Positions 61,898-64,000 of a DNA stretch of 64,000 nt are shown piece by piece. The notes beneath the pieces were generated by a model. It ran no database searches and was not told the origin of the DNA. It was given only the letters and a program-made list of their open reading frames with translations. Every line of letters begins with the position of its first letter. Position 1 is the first letter of the stretch. A program made the translations under genes and the position numbers. The stretch spans positions 1 through 64,000 of the forward strand of contig NZ_JAHBBH010000006.1 of assembly GCF_019331735.1 (NCBI RefSeq). Reading direction: 5' to 3'. This stretch comes from Bifidobacterium miconis (GTDB lineage Bacteria > Actinomycetota > Actinomycetes > Actinomycetales > Bifidobacteriaceae).

Positions 61898-62116
61898 ATG
61901 AGCGGGCGGATCGTGCTCCGACTCGACCGGATGATGGTTGAGCGCGGGCGGTCGCTGAACTGGCTGGCCGATCAGGTGGGCATCACGAACGTGAACCTGT
62001 CGAAGATCAAAAACAACCGTGTCTCGGCCATCCGGTTCACCACACTGGCCGCGATCTGCGAGGCGCTCGACTGCCAGCCCGGCGACATCCTCGAATACGA
62101 ACCCGACGAAGCGTAG
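61898..62116 (+). CDS. YozG/Cro-CI-type small HTH regulator
   Basis: 72 residues, a single HTH_3 domain: RLDRMMVERGRSLNWLADQV, GITNVNLSKIKNNRVSAIRF and CEALDCQPGDILEY, the standard form of the YozG group. Start ATG 61898 is seven bases from GGAGG. It probably controls the DUF2975 gene. The 158-bp gap before it shows no repeat. The hairpin array begins 31 bp after its stop. Confidence 0.88.
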   Translation: MSGRIVLRLDRMMVERGRSLNWLADQVGITNVNLSKIKNNRVSAIRFTTLAAICEALDCQPGDILEYEPDEA

Positions 62117-62146
62117 CATCTGGCGTTCCGGTGTCTCGGCGTTCCG

Positions 62147-62607
62147 GTCACGCGATGGAAGTAGATCGTTTGACAGCCGTTACGTGACGGAGCGACTTGG
62201 TCACGGGATGGCTGCGATTGGTGGTTTTACCATTCCGTGACCGCGTAAAGGCGTATTACGCGGTCATGCAATGGAAGTTGAACGATTGACGACCATTGCA
62301 TGACAGGATGGCTTGCTCACGAGATGGCTGTGACGGGTGATTTTGCCGTTGCGTGACCTCGTAAAGGTGCGTTGTGCGGTCATGCAATGGAAGTTGAACG
62401 ATTGACGACCATTGCATGACAGGATGGCTTGCTCACGAGATGGCCGTGGCGGGTGATTTTGCCATTGCGTGACCTTGCTTTGTGTCGTCACGGGGTCACG
62501 CAACGGCATATGCACGTGAAATTCCATTGCGTGCCGACTGGTGCCGGCTGACGGTTGGCTGGTGGAGTCACGCGACGGCAAAAGTGGCGGATTTGCCGTC
62601 GCGTGAC
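62147..62607. repeat. Array of GTCACGCGATGG palindromes, locus 3
   Basis: Eight hairpins. Best pairs: GTCATGCAATGG (62263 and again 62379) facing CCATTGCATGAC (62293, 62409), perfect; GTCACGGGATGG (62200) facing CCATTCCGTGAC (62230); and GTCACGCGACGGCAAA (62567) facing TTTGCCGTCGCGTGAC (62592), a perfect 16-bp stem. A unit of 116 bp (62263-62378) is duplicated at 62379. Arm variants change together, which supports conservation of pairing. Confidence 0.93.
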
Positions 62608-63998
62608 CAGTCGGGCGTGCGGGAGACGGCGGCGGACGGCAACAGGCCGGTTCCGTTCTCCCCGGCGAACGGCATCAGCGCGAACGCCATCGCGAATCCG
62701 GCGATCGCGTACAGGAACATCCACCGGTACGAACCGGTCGCCTGCTGGATCAGGCCGAACAGCGCCGGACTGATCGCCGCTCCGCCCGACGTGGCGAGGT
62801 AGTAGTACGCGGTCATCGTGCCGGTGTGCTCCGTGCCGCCCAACTCGGTGGCCCAAGGCAGCGCGTTGACCAGCACCATCATCCACAGAATGCCGAACGC
62901 GAACGCAAGCCACGGCAGCAGCTCCGCGCGCCCGACCCACGGCATCGGCGCAAGCATCAGCATCGCGAGCAGCAGTCCCGCGCCCATCGTCGCGCGCCGG
63001 CCGAACCGCGTGCCCAGCCAGCCGGCGGGAATCGCGAACAGGATGCCGCTGACCGCGAACCAGACCAGTCCGCCGCTCGCCGCGCTCGCGTCCATGCCCA
63101 GATCGTGCGTCGCATACAGCGTGAAATACGTTTCGATCGCGCTCGATCCCATCGTGTACAGGAACAAAACCAGTAGCATCACGCGGAAGCGACGGCGATC
63201 GTCGCCGTCGAGATCGAGCCGCGGCACCGCGGCGGCGCGGAACTCGCGCCAACTGACGAACGGCAGTCGCGCCGGCTCGCCCGGCTCGGTGCGGAATTCG
63301 GCCGGTTCGCGCACCAGCCTTGCCAGAGCCGCGACCGCGGCGACCATGATGAACGCGCCCGCGACAAACGTGACGGACATGCCGTACCGCCGGTACAGGA
63401 GACTGCCGCCGCCGAGCGCGAGCACGTTGCCGATCGACCCCATGAAATTGATGACGCCGTTCGCTGTGCTGCGTTGGCTGGATACGGTCACGTCGGGCAT
63501 GAGCGCGACGATCGGCGCGCGGCAGGTCGACATGAGCAGTGCGTAGACGACGACCGCGGCGATCGTCAGCGGGGCGTTCGGCGCCGCGGCGATGAGCATG
63601 AGGCAGACGGCCGCGGCTGGGATGGCGAACAGGGCGAACGGGATGCGCCGGCCCCAGCGGGTGCGCACCTTGTCGGACAGGATGCCGAACAGCGGCTGGA
63701 CGGTGAACCCGCACAGGTTGTCGATGCCCATGACGATGCCGACGATGGCGGTGGGGATCGCCAGCTCCTTGAGCTTGATCGGCACGAACGCGTTGTACAT
63801 GGCCCACGCGGCGGCGATGGCGAGCATGCCGAAGCCGATGGAGAACGTCTGGACGAGATTCAGTCGGGGAGTGGCGGAGGATGCTGTTGCGGCGGCGCCG
63901 GCGTTGCGGGGTGCGGCGTGCGTGGCGTGCGTTGCGCTCGCGGCGCTGATGCGGTGGATACTGCGGATACGCGGCATGCGGGCTGTCGCGTCATGCAT
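62568..63998 (-). CDS. MFS transporter, GPH/sugar-cation type
   Basis: 476 residues, twelve predicted membrane segments. FGILSDKVRTRWGRRIPF is the loop 2-3 motif of sucrose/GPH-type symporters, and the counterpart in the second half is GTRFGRRATMGAG. An Ala-rich tail of about 45 residues precedes the first segment; ATG 63998 lies at the window edge, so the true start could be downstream (for example Met8) or outside. The last ten codons and the stop lie inside the 16-bp hairpin of the palindrome array, so the C-terminus was set by the repeat. Substrate unknown, probably a sugar. Confidence 0.85.
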   Translation of the reverse strand: MHDATARMPRIRSIHRISAASATHATHAAPRNAGAAATASSATPRLNLVQTFSIGFGMLAIAAAWAMYNAFVPIKLKELAIPTAIVGIVMGIDNLCGFTVQPLFGILSDKVRTRWGRRIPFALFAIPAAAVCLMLIAAAPNAPLTIAAVVVYALLMSTCRAPIVALMPDVTVSSQRSTANGVINFMGSIGNVLALGGGSLLYRRYGMSVTFVAGAFIMVAAVAALARLVREPAEFRTEPGEPARLPFVSWREFRAAAVPRLDLDGDDRRRFRVMLLVLFLYTMGSSAIETYFTLYATHDLGMDASAASGGLVWFAVSGILFAIPAGWLGTRFGRRATMGAGLLLAMLMLAPMPWVGRAELLPWLAFAFGILWMMVLVNALPWATELGGTEHTGTMTAYYYLATSGGAAISPALFGLIQQATGSYRWMFLYAIAGFAMAFALMPFAGENGTGLLPSAAVSRTPDWSRDGKSATFAVA

Positions 63999-64000
63999 GG

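Overview
The window looks like a piece of a Bifidobacterium chromosome. It is GC-rich, its core block alr-dgt-dnaG has the actinobacterial form, and it carries LacI-controlled sugar ABC transporters, a GH42 beta-galactosidase, SpaA-type LPXTG pilins, several DUF4143/DUF234 ATPases, a DUF4012-like protein and a DUF5648 remnant. This assignment rests on gene content and style; I cannot name the species. The window opens inside the 3' end of an rRNA operon (partial 5S rRNA).

Layout. 1-1016: 5S rRNA, hairpin, a T-poor tract and the first of three arrays of covarying palindromes. 1017-5107: GH42 beta-galactosidase, TetR regulator, ROK glucokinase. 5414-10343: secreted tannase-like lipoprotein and a two-component system. 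10344-11374: MITE-like elements. 11375-22445: a carbohydrate locus (TIM-barrel isomerase, GH105 unsaturated-uronyl hydrolase, KduD/DhuD-like reductase, DhuI-like RpiB isomerase, LacI, lipoprotein SBP, two permeases, YesL, second LacI) that reads as uptake and opening of unsaturated uronic-acid oligosaccharides. 22466-26687: DUF4391 protein, D-serine ammonia-lyase, DUF4143 ATPase. 27119-37243: a decayed accessory stretch with remnants and repeats, interrupted by an intact membrane protein and a MarR-controlled heterodimeric ABC exporter. 37372-42675: two sortase-anchored pilins without a sortase. 43128-48415: ribokinase with nucleoside hydrolase, Zur with an orphan zinc-binding lipoprotein, an oxidoreductase. 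48605-57567: GNAT protein, amino-acid permease, alr-dgt-dnaG, DUF234 ATPase. 57772-63998: truncated DUF4012-like protein, LTA-synthase-like enzyme, DUF2975 protein with a YozG-like HTH protein, MFS transporter.

The most unusual content is intergenic. A 12-base word (GTCACGCGATGG and variants) occurs as facing arms of hairpins at 434-877, 36096-36478 and 62147-62607, and the arms vary together, so the fold rather than the sequence seems to be kept. A second word (CGTGGGCATA / TATGCCCACG) does the same at 23388-23540 and 26791-26960. Phased repeats occur upstream of genes: 21-bp period before GH42, 22-bp period before a DUF4143 ATPase, 10-bp period before ribokinase. Two MITE-like families (about 105 bp and 210-320 bp) carry inverted termini and share an exchangeable hairpin module. 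Every DUF4143/DUF234 ATPase gene whose 5' end is visible here is preceded by elaborate palindromic or iterated DNA.
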